Assembly: GCA_016213845.1 (NCBI GenBank)
Contig: JACQZN010000122.1
Span: 39,367-103,366 of the forward strand
DNA from: Candidatus Wallbacteria bacterium
GTDB taxonomy: Bacteria > Muiribacteriota > UBA6191 > JACPRK01
DNA: 64,000 nt
Direction of reading: 5' to 3'
Part shown: positions 1-9,904 of the stretch, one piece after another
Position numbering within the stretch: the first letter of the stretch is position 1
Layout of the letters: each line of letters begins with the position of its first letter
Translations under genes and position numbers: made by a program
Notes under the pieces: model-generated
What the model saw: only the letters and a program-made list of their open reading frames with translations
Told to the model about the DNA's origin: nothing
Database searches by the model: none

Positions 1-1
1 G

Positions 2-559
2 ATGGAGTTGGTCGGGCAGGTATTGGACCTGTCCCAGCTCCAGGCGGGCCAGGTCAAGCTCTTCCGGCGCCGGGAGGATGTCGGCCACATGATTCAGGAG
101 ATCGCCGAAGACCAGCGGCTGCTCGCCGAGCGCAAGAAGATTTCGCTCGAGTTCCAGACCCACCCGGAGCTGCTCGCCAGCGTCGACAAGAGCAAGCTCA
201 CCGAGGCGGTCGTCAACCTCGTAGCCAACGCTATCAAGTTCACCCCCGAGGGCGGCAAGGTCCGCCTCGAAGCCCTGCCCGGCGCGGAGGGCGAGATTTT
301 CGTGAAGGTGGTCGACACGGGTCCGGGAATCCCGGCCGACCAGATCAAGTTCCTCTTCTCGCCCTGGCAACAGGCCCAAGGCCCGGTCGCCCACGTCAAG
401 GGCTACGGGCTAGGTCTGGCCATCGCGCGCATGCTGGTGGAGGCGCACGGCGGCCGGATCTCGGTCGACAGCCGCCCGGGCTCCGGCAGCACCTTCCAGT
501 TCTGGATACCCTCCGAACGAATCAGCCAGGCCGTCCTGCACCAGCAGATGGCCGCTTGA
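2..559 (+). CDS. Sensor histidine kinase, C-terminal part (HATPase_c), truncated by window start
   Basis: N box 'AVVNLVANAIKFTPEGG', G1 'VDTGPGIP', G2 'GYGLGLAIARMLVEAHGG'. Confidence 0.9.
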   Translation: MELVGQVLDLSQLQAGQVKLFRRREDVGHMIQEIAEDQRLLAERKKISLEFQTHPELLASVDKSKLTEAVVNLVANAIKFTPEGGKVRLEALPGAEGEIFVKVVDTGPGIPADQIKFLFSPWQQAQGPVAHVKGYGLGLAIARMLVEAHGGRISVDSRPGSGSTFQFWIPSERISQAVLHQQMAA

Positions 560-641
560 AAGACCCCTGCTCCCATCTCATTTGGCCCCGGCCCGGCCTT
601 CCCAGACCTGGCGCTAGCATCGGGGAGATGCCAGCCACAGG

Positions 642-668
642 TCCCGGAGAGCCCCCGGGGTCTTTTTC
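642..668 (+). terminator. Possible Rho-independent terminator after the histidine kinase
   Basis: cccgg-agagccc-ccggg stem followed by gtctttttctt. Confidence 0.45.
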
Positions 669-748
669 TTCTCCTCGAAAGCCCCCTCCGGAAAGATCCG
701 GGTCCCGCCGCCCGTTCGCAGCATGGGTAGCTCCGCGCCAGTACTCAG

Positions 749-885
749 GGTCTCGGCAAAGTCGCGAACCCGGAAGCGAAAAACGGGGACCGGCCCCGGA
801 AGCCCGGTTGAAATCTGGCAGTCGTCCGGTCGGCTGGCCGGGCTTCCGCTGCCTGTGCCCGCTTTTCGCCGACTGTGTCCGCCGC
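749..885 (+). repeat. Dispersed nested-hairpin intergenic repeat, copy A
   Basis: Inner inverted repeat cggaagcccgg...ccgggcttccg; homologous to the reverse complement of about 33581-33702. Confidence 0.7.
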
Positions 886-906
886 CCTGGCGGGCATTCC
901 GCGGTT

Positions 907-935
907 GTTGATTGCCGGCATGGGTCCTGCTACAA
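907..935 (+). promoter_or_regulatory. Sigma70-like promoter of the E1 dehydrogenase gene
   Basis: ttgatt-17 nt-tacaat, 15 nt upstream of ATG at 951. Confidence 0.5.
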
Positions 936-950
936 TGGCGGACTTCTATC

Positions 951-3056
951 ATGACCAAGCCGAAACTTCGCCGGGCGGAGCAGCCTGAGCTCGACCGTTC
1001 GCAGCTGCTCGACGTCTACCGCGTCATGCTGCTCTCCAGGCGCATCGACGACAAGGAGATTGCCCTCCGGAAGCGAAATCTCGCCTTCTTCCAGATTTCC
1101 GGCGCCGGCCACGAAGCACTCGGCGCAGCCTGCGGACTGGCATTGAGACCGGGCCACGACTGGTTCTTCCCCTATTACCGGGACCGGGCCCTGATGCTCC
1201 AGGTCGGCCTCACTCCCCTCGACATGCTCATGCAGGCGACCGGGGCCGCGGCCGACCCCTCCAGCGGTGGCCGACAGATGCCGGCCCACTGGGGGTCGCG
1301 CCGTCTGCACGTCGCCAGCACCTCCAGCCCGACCGGCACGCAGTTCCTGCAGTCGGTCGGCGCCGCGGAGGCCGGCCGATACATCCGAGCGCTCGAGATT
1401 GCGGCGGAAGCGGCTGCCGACGAAGTCATCCTCGTCACCACAGGCGACGGCACGACCAGCCAGGGTGAGTTCTGGGAGTCCTTGAACACGGCCTGCCAGA
1501 GAAAGCTGCCAGTCCTCTATCTGGTCGAGGACAACGGCTGGGCCATCAGCGTCCCCGTGCGGGCCCAGACCGCCGGCGGCGACATCTCCCGGCTGGTCTC
1601 CGGCTTCCCCGGCCTGGCCGTGGAGAAAGTCGACGGCTGCGATCCGGTGGCCTGCTACTCGCTGCTGGGTCGCGTCGTCGAACGCATCCGGGCAGGCGCC
1701 GGCCCGTGCCTGGTCCACGCCTCCGTGGTGCGACCGTACTCCCACTCGCTCTCCGACGATCAGACGATGTATCGGACCCGTGCCGACCTGGCTGAGGAAC
1801 GGCGGCGGGACCCGCTGGCCACCTTCCCGGCCTGGCTCCTTCGGCAGAAGCTAGCCAGCGAGGCCGAGCTGACCCGGATCCGCGCCGAGGTCGACGCCAC
1901 GGTCGAGGCCGCCACCGAGGCCGCCATCGCCGCGCCGAAGCCGCCGGTCTCGTCGGCCACACGCCACGTCTTCAGCGAATCCGTCGATCCGACCTCCCCC
2001 GACTTCGAACGCCCGCCGGCCTTCTCGGGCGGCGAGCCGCAGTCGATGGCAGCTCTCATCAACTCCACACTGGCCGCCGAGATGGCTCGCGACAAGCGCA
2101 TCGTGGTCTTCGGCGAAGACGTCGCGGACGCCTCCAACGAAGAATCGCTGAAGGAAGTCAAAGGCAAGGGCGGCGTCTTCAAGGTCACCTACGGGCTCCA
2201 GGCGAAGTTCGGCAGCGATCGGGTCTTCAACAGCCCTCTGGCCGAGGCGAACATCGTGGGCCGGGCCATCGGGATGGCGCTGCGGGGGCTCAAGCCCGTG
2301 GTCGAGATCCAGTTCTTCGACTACATCTGGCCGGCGATGATGCAGCTGCGCGACGAGCTCGGATTCATCCGCTACCGGTCCAATGGCGACTGGGGCTGCC
2401 CCGTCGTGGTGCGGGCCAGCATCGGCGGCTACCTGAAGGGCGGCGGGCCGTACCACAGCCAATCGGGCGAGTCGATCTTCGCCCACTGCCCGGGCCTGCG
2501 GGTCGTCTACCCGTCCAACGCGGCCGACGCGGCCGGTCTCCTCAGGACCGCCATCCGGTGCGACGACCCGGTGATGTTCCTGGAGCACAAGCACCTCTAC
2601 TTCCAGGGCTACAACCGCACCCTCGACCCCGGGACGGACTACATGATCCCGCTGGGCCGAGCCCGGCTGGTCCGCCCGGGAACCGACCTCACGCTGGTAA
2701 CCTGGGGGGCGCTCGTGCAGCGATCGCTCGACGCCGCCGCGGAAGCCGACAAGCAAGGGCTCTCCGTGGAGGTGCTGGACCTGCGGTCGATAGCGCCGTG
2801 GGACCGCGAAGCGGTGGCGAGCTCGGTCGAAAAGACCGGGAAGCTTCTGGTGGCCCACGAGGACTCTCTGACGTGCGGCTTCGGCGCGGAAGTGGCGGCG
2901 TGGGTGGGCGAACACTGCTTCCAGGCGCTCGACGCGCCCGTGCGGCGGCTGGCGGCGCGCGACTGTCCGGTTGCGTACTGCCCGGAGCTCGAGGAAGCAA
3001 TCCTGCCGCAGAGCGGCGACGTACTACGACAGATACGGGAGCTGGCGGCTTACTGA
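951..3056 (+). CDS. Fused alpha+beta 2-oxoacid dehydrogenase E1 component (branched-chain type)
   Basis: TPP-binding alpha half ([15 protein letters not shown]) followed by beta half ([13 protein letters not shown]...[14 protein letters not shown]); start MTKPKLRR. Confidence 0.88.
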   Translation: MTKPKLRRAEQPELDRSQLLDVYRVMLLSRRIDDKEIALRKRNLAFFQISGAGHEALGAACGLALRPGHDWFFPYYRDRALMLQVGLTPLDMLMQATGAAADPSSGGRQMPAHWGSRRLHVASTSSPTGTQFLQSVGAAEAGRYIRALEIAAEAAADEVILVTTGDGTTSQGEFWESLNTACQRKLPVLYLVEDNGWAISVPVRAQTAGGDISRLVSGFPGLAVEKVDGCDPVACYSLLGRVVERIRAGAGPCLVHASVVRPYSHSLSDDQTMYRTRADLAEERRRDPLATFPAWLLRQKLASEAELTRIRAEVDATVEAATEAAIAAPKPPVSSATRHVFSESVDPTSPDFERPPAFSGGEPQSMAALINSTLAAEMARDKRIVVFGEDVADASNEESLKEVKGKGGVFKVTYGLQAKFGSDRVFNSPLAEANIVGRAIGMALRGLKPVVEIQFFDYIWPAMMQLRDELGFIRYRSNGDWGCPVVVRASIGGYLKGGGPYHSQSGESIFAHCPGLRVVYPSNAADAAGLLRTAIRCDDPVMFLEHKHLYFQGYNRTLDPGTDYMIPLGRARLVRPGTDLTLVTWGALVQRSLDAAAEADKQGLSVEVLDLRSIAPWDREAVASSVEKTGKLLVAHEDSLTCGFGAEVAAWVGEHCFQALDAPVRRLAARDCPVAYCPELEEAILPQSGDVLRQIRELAAY

Positions 3057-3085
3057 GCCGGACCCGTCACGGAAGGTGAATCGCA

Positions 3086-4213
3086 TTGGCGCGTGAGAAG
3101 CAGTCTCAGACCTCGGAGGAGCGCATCGATCGGCGGCGACCGGAGAATTGCCGGCCGGACCCGGCAGTGACTCTCGAGGCGGTCCGCAAGCTGCCCAAGA
3201 CCGATCTGCACTGCCACCTGGACGGCAGCATGCGGCTCGAGACGGTACTGGAACTGGCGCAGGACTGCGAGGCCGAGCTGCCGAGCACGGACCTGGCGGA
3301 GCTGGCCAAGCACCTCATCATGGAGGACAACTGCAAGAGCCTGGAGCAGTACATCCGCGCGTTCGACATCACACTTTCGGTTTTGCAGACGCGGGAGGGA
3401 CTGGAGCGGGCGGCCTACGAGCTGGCCTGCGATGCGGCCGACGAGAACGTGAAGTACCTGGAGGTCCGGTACTCGCCCATCCTGCACACGAAGCGCCACC
3501 TGAAGCTGGCCGAGATCGTCGACGCCGTGATCGAGGGGCTGCAGAAGGCCGAGCGCGAAAAGGACATCAAGACGGGCGTCATCATCTGCGGCATCCGTCA
3601 CATCAAGCCGGAATCGTCGCTGAGGCTGGCGGAGCTGGCGGTTGCCTACAAGGACCGCGGGGTGGTCGGCTTCGACCTGGCAGGCGTGGAAGAGAACTTC
3701 CCGGCCAAGGAGCACCAGGAGGCATTCCAGCTGGTGCTGGACAACAACATCAACTGCACCCTCCACGCGGGCGAAGCGTTTGGCCCCGAATCGATTGCGC
3801 AGGCAATCCACCGCTGCGGCGCCCACCGGATCGGCCACGGCACGAATCTGAGGAAGGACGGCGACCTCCTCAACTACGTGAACGATCACCGGATCCCCCT
3901 GGAGATCTGCGTCAGCTCCAACGTCCACACGCGCAGCGTGCGACGGCTGGAGGACCACCCGGTGCGTCTCTACTACGATTACGGCCTGCGCATCACGCTC
4001 AACACCGACAACCGGCTGATGTCCAACACCACGGCCTCGCAGGAGCTCTTCAAGGCCGCCGTTCAGTTCGAGTTCACGATGGAGGACATCAAGAACATCA
4101 TCGTCGCCGGCTTCAAGAGCAGCTTCCTCTCGTACCGGGACAAGGTCCGGCTACTCAAGCGCTTCCTGCCCGAGCTGGGTCGATACCCCGTTTACTCGCG
4201 GCCCCTCCCCTGA
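3086..4213 (+). CDS. add: Adenosine deaminase family protein
   Basis: 'LPKTDLHCHLDGSMR', 'LHAGEAFGPESI', 'RIGHGT', 'LNTDNRLMSNT'; TTG start. Confidence 0.9.
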   Translation: MAREKQSQTSEERIDRRRPENCRPDPAVTLEAVRKLPKTDLHCHLDGSMRLETVLELAQDCEAELPSTDLAELAKHLIMEDNCKSLEQYIRAFDITLSVLQTREGLERAAYELACDAADENVKYLEVRYSPILHTKRHLKLAEIVDAVIEGLQKAEREKDIKTGVIICGIRHIKPESSLRLAELAVAYKDRGVVGFDLAGVEENFPAKEHQEAFQLVLDNNINCTLHAGEAFGPESIAQAIHRCGAHRIGHGTNLRKDGDLLNYVNDHRIPLEICVSSNVHTRSVRRLEDHPVRLYYDYGLRITLNTDNRLMSNTTASQELFKAAVQFEFTMEDIKNIIVAGFKSSFLSYRDKVRLLKRFLPELGRYPVYSRPLP

Positions 4214-4253
4214 GCTTGGCCGGCGGCCGGCGCAACGTACTCCCAAAAATGGT

Positions 4254-6713
4254 TTGCGTCGGGCGGGAAGCTGGGATAGTCTTCGATCGAACACGACAGG
4301 GGCGGCTTTCGAGCAACGAATTGCCCCAACGGTTCAGGGAGACCATCTGGACACTCAAAGCAGCGCCGACGGCCCTGCCTCGGGCCTGCACGTCCTCGTG
4401 ATCGAGGATAGCCAGGTCGATCGACTGGTCCTGCGTTCGCACCTGGAGGCCCACGGCGTCCGTGTCACGCATACCGATTCGGCCATCACGGCGCTGGAGC
4501 TCCTGGAGCTCGGCCACTTCGACGCGGTGGTCTGCGACGTCATCCTGCCGGGCATCTCGGGGCTGGAGCTGCTCAAGAAGCTGCGCAGCCTGATCCCCGG
4601 TCTGCCCGTGCTGATGGTGACGGCCTCCTCGAAGGCCGGTCCCGCCGTGGAAGCGATGCGGATGGGCGCCGCCGACTACCTGGTCAAACCGGTGAGCCAG
4701 GACGCGCTGGTCACAGGCGTGATCACCGCGGTCCGCGGACGGGGCGGGCGACTCGAAGCGCCACCGCCAGATCGAGCTGCCGGGCCGTCCCACGAGGCCC
4801 GCTCGACGGGAAGGGCCATCCTGGAGCAGATTCCGGATGGCATCCTGCTGGCTGACGATCAAGGGCAGGTGTTGTTCGTCAATGGCCCTGGGCGGGAGAT
4901 CCTGGGGCCGCAATCCCAGTCGATTGGCGGCCGCCCGGTCACGATGCTGCAGGACTTCCCGGAGTTCGTCGCGTTCGTGACCCAGGCGGTCATCGGCCTG
5001 GAAACGGCAGACTCGCGCCTGGTGAGGGTCCCCGGGACGAGCGGGGCGGAGAGGACCCTTGCGTGCACGGCGCGGAAGCTGTCGCCCGCGGGAGCGGGTA
5101 CGAGCCCGGTGACGCTGATTCATTTTTTGGACTCGTCGCGCCATGCCCGGCTCGAGGCTGCGATGCTGAAGGCCGACAAGCTGGCCTCGCTCGGCTTGAT
5201 GGCCGGCGCGCTGGCCCACGAGATCAACAACCCACTGTCCGTCGTCCTGGGGACGCTCGGCTTCCTTCTGGAGGACCTGGGAGATACGAATCACGAGGTG
5301 ACCGACCGGCTCCGGATCGTGGAGCGCAATACCTGGAAGTGCGTGGACATCGTGCGCCACTTTCTGAAGCTCTCCAGGTCGGGCACCGGCGAGCTCCACG
5401 CCGTGCTGATCGACCGGTTGCTGGACGACATTCTCGCACTGCTCTCCAAGAATCTGGCCGTGCACGGCATCCGCGTGGAGCGGGAGATCGAGCGGAATTT
5501 GCCGGGCATCATGGGCAGCGAGACGCAGCTGCAGCAGGTGCTCCTGAACCTCGTTCTCAATGCGCGAGATGCGATGGAGAAGGGCGGGACTCTCACGCTG
5601 CGGGCACGCCGCGCAGGGGATCAGGTGATCATCGAGGTTGCCGACACGGGCCCCGGAGTTGCGCCTCAGCTCCGCGATCGCGTGTTCGAGAACTTCTTCA
5701 CCACCAAGGCCCCGGGAAAAGGGACGGGGCTGGGGTTGGCCATCTGCAAGGCACTGGTCGAGGAGCACCGGGGCACGCTGGAGCTGGTCTGCCCGGAGCG
5801 GGGTGGCGCAACTTTCCGGATGAAGTTTCCGGCGGCCGACTCGGGCGAGGTCACATGCGGCGAGATCATGCGCGTTTCCGGTGAGCCGAAGATGCAGACC
5901 TTCGACCTGGACGTGCTGGCGGTCGACGACGAGGAAGGCATTCTCGAGATCTATCGAGTGGCGCTCTCGCGGGCGGGTTGCCGCGCGGCCTTCTACACGA
6001 ACCCGGAGCTGGCGCTCAGGGAGTTCGTGGCCGGCTGCTTCGACCTGGCGATCCTGGACTTGCGGATGCCGCAGATGGACGGTTTCGAGCTCTGCCGGCG
6101 ACTTCTGGCGATCGATTCGGGGCTGCCCGTGATCTTCGTCTCGGGCACGCTGATGACAGAGGACGATTCGCAGATCGAAGCGGCCGGAGCCAAGGGCTAC
6201 GTGAGCAAGCCGTTCCGGGTCGAGGAACTGAACGGCTGGCTGGAGCTGGCAGCGCGGACCCGGCGAGCGCGCCGGGGGATGCCGTACCGCCAGCCGCTGG
6301 TGCCGGATCGGCAATGGCGCGTGCTGATCGTCGACGACGACGAGGACGTGAGCTTCATCCTGCGCAAGGGGCTCGAGACGGCCGGAAAGTTCGAGGTCGT
6401 GCAGGCAGCCGACGGGGTCGAGGGGCTGCAGCGAGCGCTGGACACTCCGCCGGATTTGATCCTCCTGGACATCATGATGCCCGGGCTGGACGGGCTGGAG
6501 GTCTGTCGCAGGCTCCGGGCCGATGCCCGGACGGCCACGGTCCCGGTGGTCATCCACTCGGTGAAGATGCAGATCCACGATGTGCTGAAGGCGATGCAAG
6601 CGGGCGCCAATCACTACCTGATGAAACCGATGGAGATCGGGGCTCTGACGAGGGAGCTGCTGGAGCTCTTGGAGCGGCCGCCGCTGGTATCCACGGGCTC
6701 GCCCCCGAACTGA
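4254..6713 (+). CDS. Hybrid sensor kinase/response regulator, REC-PAS-HisKA-HATPase-REC-REC
   Basis: 'LASLGLMAGALAHEINNPLSVV' H-box; three receiver domains each ending in a KP motif; true start may lie downstream of 4254. Confidence 0.88.
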   Translation: MRRAGSWDSLRSNTTGAAFEQRIAPTVQGDHLDTQSSADGPASGLHVLVIEDSQVDRLVLRSHLEAHGVRVTHTDSAITALELLELGHFDAVVCDVILPGISGLELLKKLRSLIPGLPVLMVTASSKAGPAVEAMRMGAADYLVKPVSQDALVTGVITAVRGRGGRLEAPPPDRAAGPSHEARSTGRAILEQIPDGILLADDQGQVLFVNGPGREILGPQSQSIGGRPVTMLQDFPEFVAFVTQAVIGLETADSRLVRVPGTSGAERTLACTARKLSPAGAGTSPVTLIHFLDSSRHARLEAAMLKADKLASLGLMAGALAHEINNPLSVVLGTLGFLLEDLGDTNHEVTDRLRIVERNTWKCVDIVRHFLKLSRSGTGELHAVLIDRLLDDILALLSKNLAVHGIRVEREIERNLPGIMGSETQLQQVLLNLVLNARDAMEKGGTLTLRARRAGDQVIIEVADTGPGVAPQLRDRVFENFFTTKAPGKGTGLGLAICKALVEEHRGTLELVCPERGGATFRMKFPAADSGEVTCGEIMRVSGEPKMQTFDLDVLAVDDEEGILEIYRVALSRAGCRAAFYTNPELALREFVAGCFDLAILDLRMPQMDGFELCRRLLAIDSGLPVIFVSGTLMTEDDSQIEAAGAKGYVSKPFRVEELNGWLELAARTRRARRGMPYRQPLVPDRQWRVLIVDDDEDVSFILRKGLETAGKFEVVQAADGVEGLQRALDTPPDLILLDIMMPGLDGLEVCRRLRADARTATVPVVIHSVKMQIHDVLKAMQAGANHYLMKPMEIGALTRELLELLERPPLVSTGSPPN

Positions 6714-6923
6714 GAGGCGCGACTGGCTTAGCATCTTGCGCGGCCCGGTGCGGCCGTGTTACGTTCCGGGGGAAGTTTGCCGCGTCGTGAGACACCCCGG
6801 GCGGGCGGCTGGCCGTCAGGCTCGCGGGTCCGTTTGGTGTCGGGGCGAGACTCGCGCCGCGCCAAGCAGATTTCCCCCAAGCTGGAGACGGCTACGGCCG
6901 AGATTGGAGCAGCAAGGCGTTTT

Positions 6924-8156
6924 ATGGCCATCCAGGATCGAATCGTCATCACCGGTGTCGGGTTGACCTCGCCCAACGGCGACAACCTGGAGCAGTACCG
7001 GAAGAACTTGCTGGCGGGCGTGTCCGGAGTGCAGGACTTCGAGACTCGCTACATGGGCAAGCTGATTGCCGGGGTCTGCCACTACGACCCGCTGAAGTAC
7101 CAGAAGAAGAAGGACGTGCGGCGGGGCACGCGGGCCGGTTCGATCGCCATCTACTGCTCCCACGAGGCCATCGCCGATTCGGGCATCGATTTCTCCTCAG
7201 CCGACAAGTCGCGCGTCGGCGTCTTCCTCGGCATCACCGAGCACGGTAACGTCGAGACCGAGAACGAGGTCTACAACATCAGCCTGAAGGGCTACGACAC
7301 GGCCTTCTGGACGCACCACCACAACCCGCGGACCGTCGCCAACAACCCGGCCGGCGAGGTGACGCTGAGCATGGGCATCTCCGGGCCGCACTACACGGTG
7401 GGCGCAGCGTGCGCAGCGGGCAACGCGGGGCTGATCAGCGGAGTGCAGATGCTGCGACTTGGAGAGGTCGACGTCGCGCTGGCCGGGGGCGTCTCGGAGG
7501 CGATCCACACGTTCGGCATCTTCGCCAGCTTCAAGGCCCAGGGGGCGCTGGCGACTCACGAGATCGCGGCGAAGGCGAGCCGGCCCTACGACCTGGACCG
7601 CAACGGCATCGTCGTCAGCGAGGGCGGCTGCGTCTACGTGCTCGAGCGCTACGAGGATGCCCGCAAGCGGGGCGCCAAGATCTACGGCGAGATCGCCGGC
7701 TACGCGATGAATTCGGACGCCTCCGACTTCGTGCTGCCGCTGCCCCAGCGCCAGGTCGAGTGCATGCGGCTGGCGCTGGCGAGGGCAGGCATCACGCCCG
7801 CCGAGGTCGACATCGTGAACACCCACGCCACGGCAACCCGGCTGGGCGACCAGCAGGAAAGCCAGGCGGTCCGCGAGGTGTTCAATGAGACGCCGACAAC
7901 TTACATCAACAACACCAAGAGCTTCATCGGGCACGCCATGGGCGCGGCGGCTGCCCTGGAGCTGGCGGGGAACCTTCCGGCCTTCCAGGACCTGGTGGTA
8001 CACCCCACCATCAACGTGGACCACCTCGATCCCGAGTGCGCCATCCCCAACCTGGTCATGAACGAACCCAGGAAGATTCAAAAGGTCGATTACATCCTCA
8101 ACAACTCCGCCGGGATGCTGGGGATCAACGCAGTCGTTGTGGTGAAGCGAGTTTGA
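6924..8156 (+). CDS. Beta-ketoacyl-ACP synthase (FabF/KAS II-like)
   Basis: Cys-His-His triad: 'TVGAACAAGNAG', 'VNTHATATRLGDQQE', 'NNTKSFIGHAMGAAA'. Confidence 0.93.
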   Translation: MAIQDRIVITGVGLTSPNGDNLEQYRKNLLAGVSGVQDFETRYMGKLIAGVCHYDPLKYQKKKDVRRGTRAGSIAIYCSHEAIADSGIDFSSADKSRVGVFLGITEHGNVETENEVYNISLKGYDTAFWTHHHNPRTVANNPAGEVTLSMGISGPHYTVGAACAAGNAGLISGVQMLRLGEVDVALAGGVSEAIHTFGIFASFKAQGALATHEIAAKASRPYDLDRNGIVVSEGGCVYVLERYEDARKRGAKIYGEIAGYAMNSDASDFVLPLPQRQVECMRLALARAGITPAEVDIVNTHATATRLGDQQESQAVREVFNETPTTYINNTKSFIGHAMGAAAALELAGNLPAFQDLVVHPTINVDHLDPECAIPNLVMNEPRKIQKVDYILNNSAGMLGINAVVVVKRV

Positions 8157-8199
8157 AGGCCCGGCGCGCTCGCCCAGACCGTTTCAAGGAGATCACGGA

Positions 8200-8445
8200 A
8201 TGACCCGACAGGAAATCCGGCAGGCAATCATCGACATCCTGGCTGACATCGCCCCCGACGAGGACACCGCCAGCCTCAAAGACGACGTCAGCCTCCGGGA
8301 CCAGCTCGGCCTGGATTCTATGGACTTCCTCGACATCGTGATGGAGCTGCGCAAGCGCTACAACGTCGAGGTCCCCTCGTCCGACTATCCGCAGCTGGCC
8401 ACGATGACCAGCTGTCTCGACTACCTCTCGCCGAAGATGGCGTGA
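8200..8445 (+). CDS. Acyl carrier protein
   Basis: 81 aa acidic, 'LRDQLGLDSMDFLDIVMELRKRY' with phosphopantetheine Ser in DSM. Confidence 0.92.
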   Translation: MTRQEIRQAIIDILADIAPDEDTASLKDDVSLRDQLGLDSMDFLDIVMELRKRYNVEVPSSDYPQLATMTSCLDYLSPKMA

Positions 8446-8500
8446 CGCCAGGCGCCGGTCCTGGGCGGCCCGTGGGCGGCGGCCTTTGGCCCCGCCCCAG

Positions 8501-9892
8501 ATGCCCGTGCATTACGACGTCCTCATAATCGGAGCCGGGATGTCCGGACTGGGCGCCGGCATCCGCCTGGCCCACTACGGCCGCAAGGTCTGCATCCTCG
8601 ACCGCCACTACCTGTGGGGCGGGTTGAACAGCTTCTACCGGCTGAAGGGCTACCGCTTCGACGTCGGCCTGCACGCCATGACCAACTTCGTGCCGCGCGG
8701 GACGCGAAACGCTCCGCTCACGAAGCTCCTGAGGCAGCTGCGAATCGACTACGACGAGCTCGACCTGCGGCCCCAGCTGATGTCGGCCACGTGGTTTCCC
8801 GGCAAGCGGCTGCGCTTCTCCAACGACTTTGCCCTCTTCGAGTCCGAGGTGGCCGAGCAGTTTCCGGCCCAGGCGGACGCCTTCCGCCGTCTCGTCCGCC
8901 ATGTGATGGAGTACGACGCGCTGAACCTGGCGACCCCCGAGTTCAGCGCGCGCGAGGTGGTCGCGGGTTTTCTCACGGACCCGCTCTTGATCGAGATGCT
9001 CTTCTGTCCGCTTTTCTTCTACGGCAGCGCCGTGGAGAACGACATGGACTTCGGGCAGTTCGTCATCATGTTCAAGAGCATCTACTGCGAGGGTCTGGCG
9101 CGGCCCACCGAGGGCGTGCGCCGCGTGCTGCGGGTGCTGATGGAGAAGTACAAGGGGTTGGGCGGCGAGTTGCGCATGAAGTCGGGCGTCAAGCGGCTCT
9201 CGGTCGCAGGCACCAAGGTCACGGAGGTCGTTCTGGACAGCGGCGAGACGCTGACGGCGGACACGGTCTTCTCGTCGGCCGGGTATCCGGAGACGCTCGA
9301 GCTCCTCAGCGACTACGAGCCCGGCTCGGAGGGCGCGACGCACGGGCAGCTCAGCTTCGTGGAGTCGATCGACGTTTTGACGAAAGAGCCCAGGGACCTC
9401 GGCTACGAGTTCACCATTCAGTTCTTCTCGACGACCGAGAAGTTCCACTACCAGAAGCCCCAGGAGCTGGTGGATGTGCGCAGCGGGGTGATCTGCTGCC
9501 CCAACAACTTCCGCTACGACCGGCCGCTCGACGACAACCTGATGCGCGTGACCAGCCTGGCCAACTACGACCTCTGGGCCGCGCTGCCGCCCGAGGAGTA
9601 CCACGAGGCCAAGACTCGCTGGCACCGCCTGGTGCTCGACGAGGTCGTCAGGATCGTTCCCGATTTCCGGCCCTTCGTGAAGTTCACGGACATTTTCACT
9701 CCGACGACTGTCCGCAAGTTCACGGGCCATGTAAACGGCGCGGTCTACGGATCGCCAGTCAAGTTCAAGACCGGCCGCACGCATCTGGACAACCTGTTCC
9801 TGTGCGGCACCGACCAGGGCATGCTCGGGATCGTGGGGGCGCTGCTCTCCGGGATCTCGATGGCCAACATGCACGTCCTGCAACAAGCGTGA
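8501..9892 (+). CDS. Phytoene desaturase-like FAD-dependent oxidoreductase (1)
   Basis: N-terminal 'YDVLIIGAGMSGLGAGIRLAHYGRKVCILDRH'; C-terminal 'NLFLCGTDQGMLGIVGALLSGI'. Confidence 0.85.
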   Translation: MPVHYDVLIIGAGMSGLGAGIRLAHYGRKVCILDRHYLWGGLNSFYRLKGYRFDVGLHAMTNFVPRGTRNAPLTKLLRQLRIDYDELDLRPQLMSATWFPGKRLRFSNDFALFESEVAEQFPAQADAFRRLVRHVMEYDALNLATPEFSAREVVAGFLTDPLLIEMLFCPLFFYGSAVENDMDFGQFVIMFKSIYCEGLARPTEGVRRVLRVLMEKYKGLGGELRMKSGVKRLSVAGTKVTEVVLDSGETLTADTVFSSAGYPETLELLSDYEPGSEGATHGQLSFVESIDVLTKEPRDLGYEFTIQFFSTTEKFHYQKPQELVDVRSGVICCPNNFRYDRPLDDNLMRVTSLANYDLWAALPPEEYHEAKTRWHRLVLDEVVRIVPDFRPFVKFTDIFTPTTVRKFTGHVNGAVYGSPVKFKTGRTHLDNLFLCGTDQGMLGIVGALLSGISMANMHVLQQA

Positions 9893-9904
9893 GGCCCGCC
9901 CACG

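Noticed and set aside
556-954. ORFs between the histidine kinase and the E1 gene
   Set aside because: Lie across the terminator and nested-hairpin repeat; no coding signature.
4155-6734. 859-aa minus-strand ORF opposite the hybrid kinase
   Set aside because: His/Gln/Arg-rich shadow ORF, no recognisable domain.
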